From: Metaphire vulgaris
Lineage: Eukaryota > Annelida > Clitellata > Crassiclitellata > Megascolecidae
Reading direction: 5' to 3'
DNA: 64,000 nt
Assembly (NCBI GenBank): GCA_018105865.1
Contig: CM030833.1
Span: forward strand, 28,504,140-28,568,139
Below, one piece after another: positions 62,446 to 64,000 of this stretch (position 1 is its first letter; each line of letters starts with the position of its first letter). The notes under the pieces were generated by a model. That model was not told the DNA's origin. It was given only the letters and a program-made list of their open reading frames with translations, and did no database searches. The translations under genes and the position numbers were made by a program.

Positions 62446-64000
62446 AATTCAGAGGAGTGATGAAACGAATAATATCAACATTTTCTTGTGTCCCCATCTT
62501 CATTGCATCAAACCATACTAAAACTGTCAATATTTTCAATATTTTCTGCCTCCGTTTTATTCTAGAGCATTCCAAATGCCACGAAAAACACTATACAAAG
62601 TCTTTCAGAAATCTATTCTCTATCAAATGTCTACAAAGTCGATCGAGAGATAAAAGGGGTCTTAAGATAGCCGGTTTCTTGTATCACAGGTTTTATAGAC
62701 CACAAAAATATTATAAAATTGATACCCTGTTTGACATTGGCCTGCAGAAGGAGTATTCTTACAGCAAGCTATAGATATGAAAAATTCAGAATAATATCAA
62801 CATTTTCTTGTGTCCCCATCTTCATTGCATCAAACCATACTAAAACTGTCAATATATTCTGCCTCAGTTTTATTCCAGAGCCTTCCAAATGCCACGCATG
62901 GAAATAATGATACAGTGATGCAAAAATACAAACGGAATGATTCACTCACTTTTTTCAATGTCTACGCCAAATTCAATCTTCATGTCAATCAGTGCACAAT
63001 CAATAGAAGCCCAGGCACGTTCGAGAATTTCAAATACACAGACCGTCGTTTTACAGATAATGTCCAACTCTGTGGCGCTAATCTCTATGCCTCCAAATTT
63101 CATTTTTGCTGAAATTATCTGTTCATATGACCACTGAGGGTCGTGGTTGGCATCGTCCTGTCAATAGATTACATGTCGTAATATAACACAAGAGCAAAAC
63201 ACACATAAACTGCAATGTCTGCTGAATTATATAAATCCAACCTGTGTAACTATAAACACTTCTTCAATTCCAGACTTTGAAACATATTTTTTAATTACTA
63301 AATTACTAAACTGGAAATAGATTATCACAGGAAAAATTGACTCAGTGTACTAATAAGTAAAGGTACAAAATACTGTACTATGCTGGTCTACTTGGTTCTA
63401 TCAAAACATACAGGTTAAGCGAAGCTACACACGGCTCATGCTTGTATTGAGTCATGGCATCAACAGCCAACCAAGCTGCTCATCACCTGGTGTAGATAAA
63501 TTGGGTGCAGCAATAAGCTGCGAAGGTAAAACTCGGGTATAGAGGAAGCAATGGCAAACTACTCTGGATTAATAGCATACGTTACCCACGTCGCTGCGTG
63601 CCTTAAAACACAGAGATCAGCACTGGACTCTATACCCGTTCAAGTACAGGACTACCATTACCTTTTTAATCCAGTACATCATTTTTGACTAAATAAGATG
63701 TTGCTGCTTACGTACACAAAATAATGGCACATTTGTACATAATGTATGCAAAACATATACATAATGTAGCATTTTATTTAGCACCTCTAATATTTCTACT
63801 TAAAGGTGATAAGATTTGCAGGGAACAGCATTTCTACATGACACTTAAAAAACTAGCAATCTCACTTTCAAATAACCTGCACAAATTAGGAGTTTTGTTG
63901 ACAGTATTTACCTTGAAGAAAAACTCGAGTTTTGGTGGACAAAAGCGAAAGCCTTCTGGCACTCCAGGATTTCTCTTCAGGAATGACCCAGTCGCTATTC
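60180..64000 (-). CDS. PAICS: Bifunctional SAICAR synthetase / AIR carboxylase (3' part)
   Basis: De novo purine synthesis: AIR carboxylase and SAICAR synthetase fused in one cytosolic protein. Six exons are visible: 63912-64000 (continues past the window), 62950-63157, 61677-61849, 60873-61050, 60488-60646, 60180-60337, encoding 320 residues. Human has about 425, so about 100 N-terminal residues lie outside. SAICAR synthetase part: [58 protein letters not shown] carboxylase part: [56 protein letters not shown]. The junction of the two domains is at about 61,050/61,677 ([16 protein letters not shown]). All introns are GT-AG except the one after the exon ending at 60,873, whose donor reads gaag|gcaagc (GC-AG). 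Confidence 0.95.
61163..61477. mobile_element. hAT-like MITE (315 bp)
   Basis: Termini cagtgtttattctag / ctagaataaacactg form a perfect 15-bp inverted repeat. The flanks are ttcaacagt (61,154-61,162 and 61,478-61,486), i.e. 8 bp plus one extra matching base. The CAGTG ends and ~8-bp duplication fit hAT. In a PAICS intron. The decayed copy is at 39,651. Confidence 0.87.
61979..62084. mobile_element. Truncated Harbinger-like MITE
   Basis: 'gggtcatccatatagtacatatacaaaaagttgtattttca...gttgcacacagtacatc...tatgcatacgtaaaaatt' matches 50,033-50,181 but lacks the right terminal repeat. In a PAICS intron. Confidence 0.7.
62372..62442 (+). repeat. (GT)n microsatellite
   Basis: About 35 GT units in a PAICS intron. 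Downstream, two near-identical segments of about 120 bp (62,443-62,585 and 62,779-62,900, sharing 'aacattttcttgtgtccccatcttcattgcatcaaacc') form a local direct duplication. Confidence 0.93.
62443..62900 (+). repeat. Local direct duplication in a PAICS intron
   Basis: 62,461-62,585 and 62,779-62,900 share 'gaaaaattcag', 'aataatatcaacattttcttgtgtccccatcttcattgcatcaaaccatactaaaactgtcaatat' and 'ttttattc.agagc.ttccaaatgccacg'. The two copies are separated by about 200 bp. Confidence 0.85.

Overview
The window is eukaryotic nuclear DNA from an animal. The protein-coding genes are split into many short exons with GT-AG introns of a few hundred bases to about 5 kb, the telomere motif is TTAGGG, and every recognisable gene is an animal housekeeping or signalling gene. 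The gene set (a single ZNRF3/RNF43-type Wnt regulator, a fused PAICS, an HPF1 carrying a PBZ zinc finger) and the dense MITE, LINE-tail and microsatellite content suggest a non-vertebrate metazoan, probably marine. I cannot name the species.

Layout. Bases 1-11,896 are a subtelomere-like array of about 34 head-to-tail copies of a ~333-bp satellite. It falls into two sequence subfamilies separated by a 650-bp block of TTAGGG repeats (4,531-5,178). A short microsatellite-rich, gene-free stretch follows. The rest is a gene-dense region in which every firmly identified gene is on the minus strand. In window order these are IDH3A (mitochondrial NAD-isocitrate dehydrogenase alpha subunit, 14,379-22,528, 11 coding exons, 358 aa); a ZNRF3/RNF43 transmembrane E3 ligase (24,509-34,389, 9 coding exons, 778 aa); HPF1 (histone PARylation factor 1, 35,407-39,278, 7 exons, 420 aa); a CLC-3/4/5-type Cl-/H+ exchanger (43,167-57,615, 20 exons, 802 aa); and the 3' two thirds of PAICS (60,180 to the window edge, 6 exons seen). 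I placed exons by translating the minus strand, matching family motifs and requiring consistent splice sites and reading phase. The summed lengths of the four complete genes stay in frame to the stop codon. One short plus-strand exon (39,980) starts a possible divergent small gene beside HPF1.

The genes do not form a pathway. They cover the TCA cycle, Wnt receptor turnover, DNA-damage ADP-ribosylation, endosomal ion exchange and purine synthesis. HPF1 and the CLC gene are also neighbours in human (CLCN3/HPF1 at 4q33), so part of the order is probably ancient.

Introns and intergenic DNA are full of small non-autonomous DNA transposons with readable target-site duplications: hAT-like (8 bp), Harbinger-like (TTA), pogo/Tigger-like (TA), an unusual series of 70-156-bp TTAA-bounded elements (five of them exactly 80 bp), and a 1.1-kb element with ~240-bp terminal inverted repeats sitting in IDH3A intron 1. 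There are also 5'-truncated non-LTR retrotransposon ends with (TTAC)n tails and many microsatellites. I found no CRISPR array, rRNA or convincing tRNA gene.
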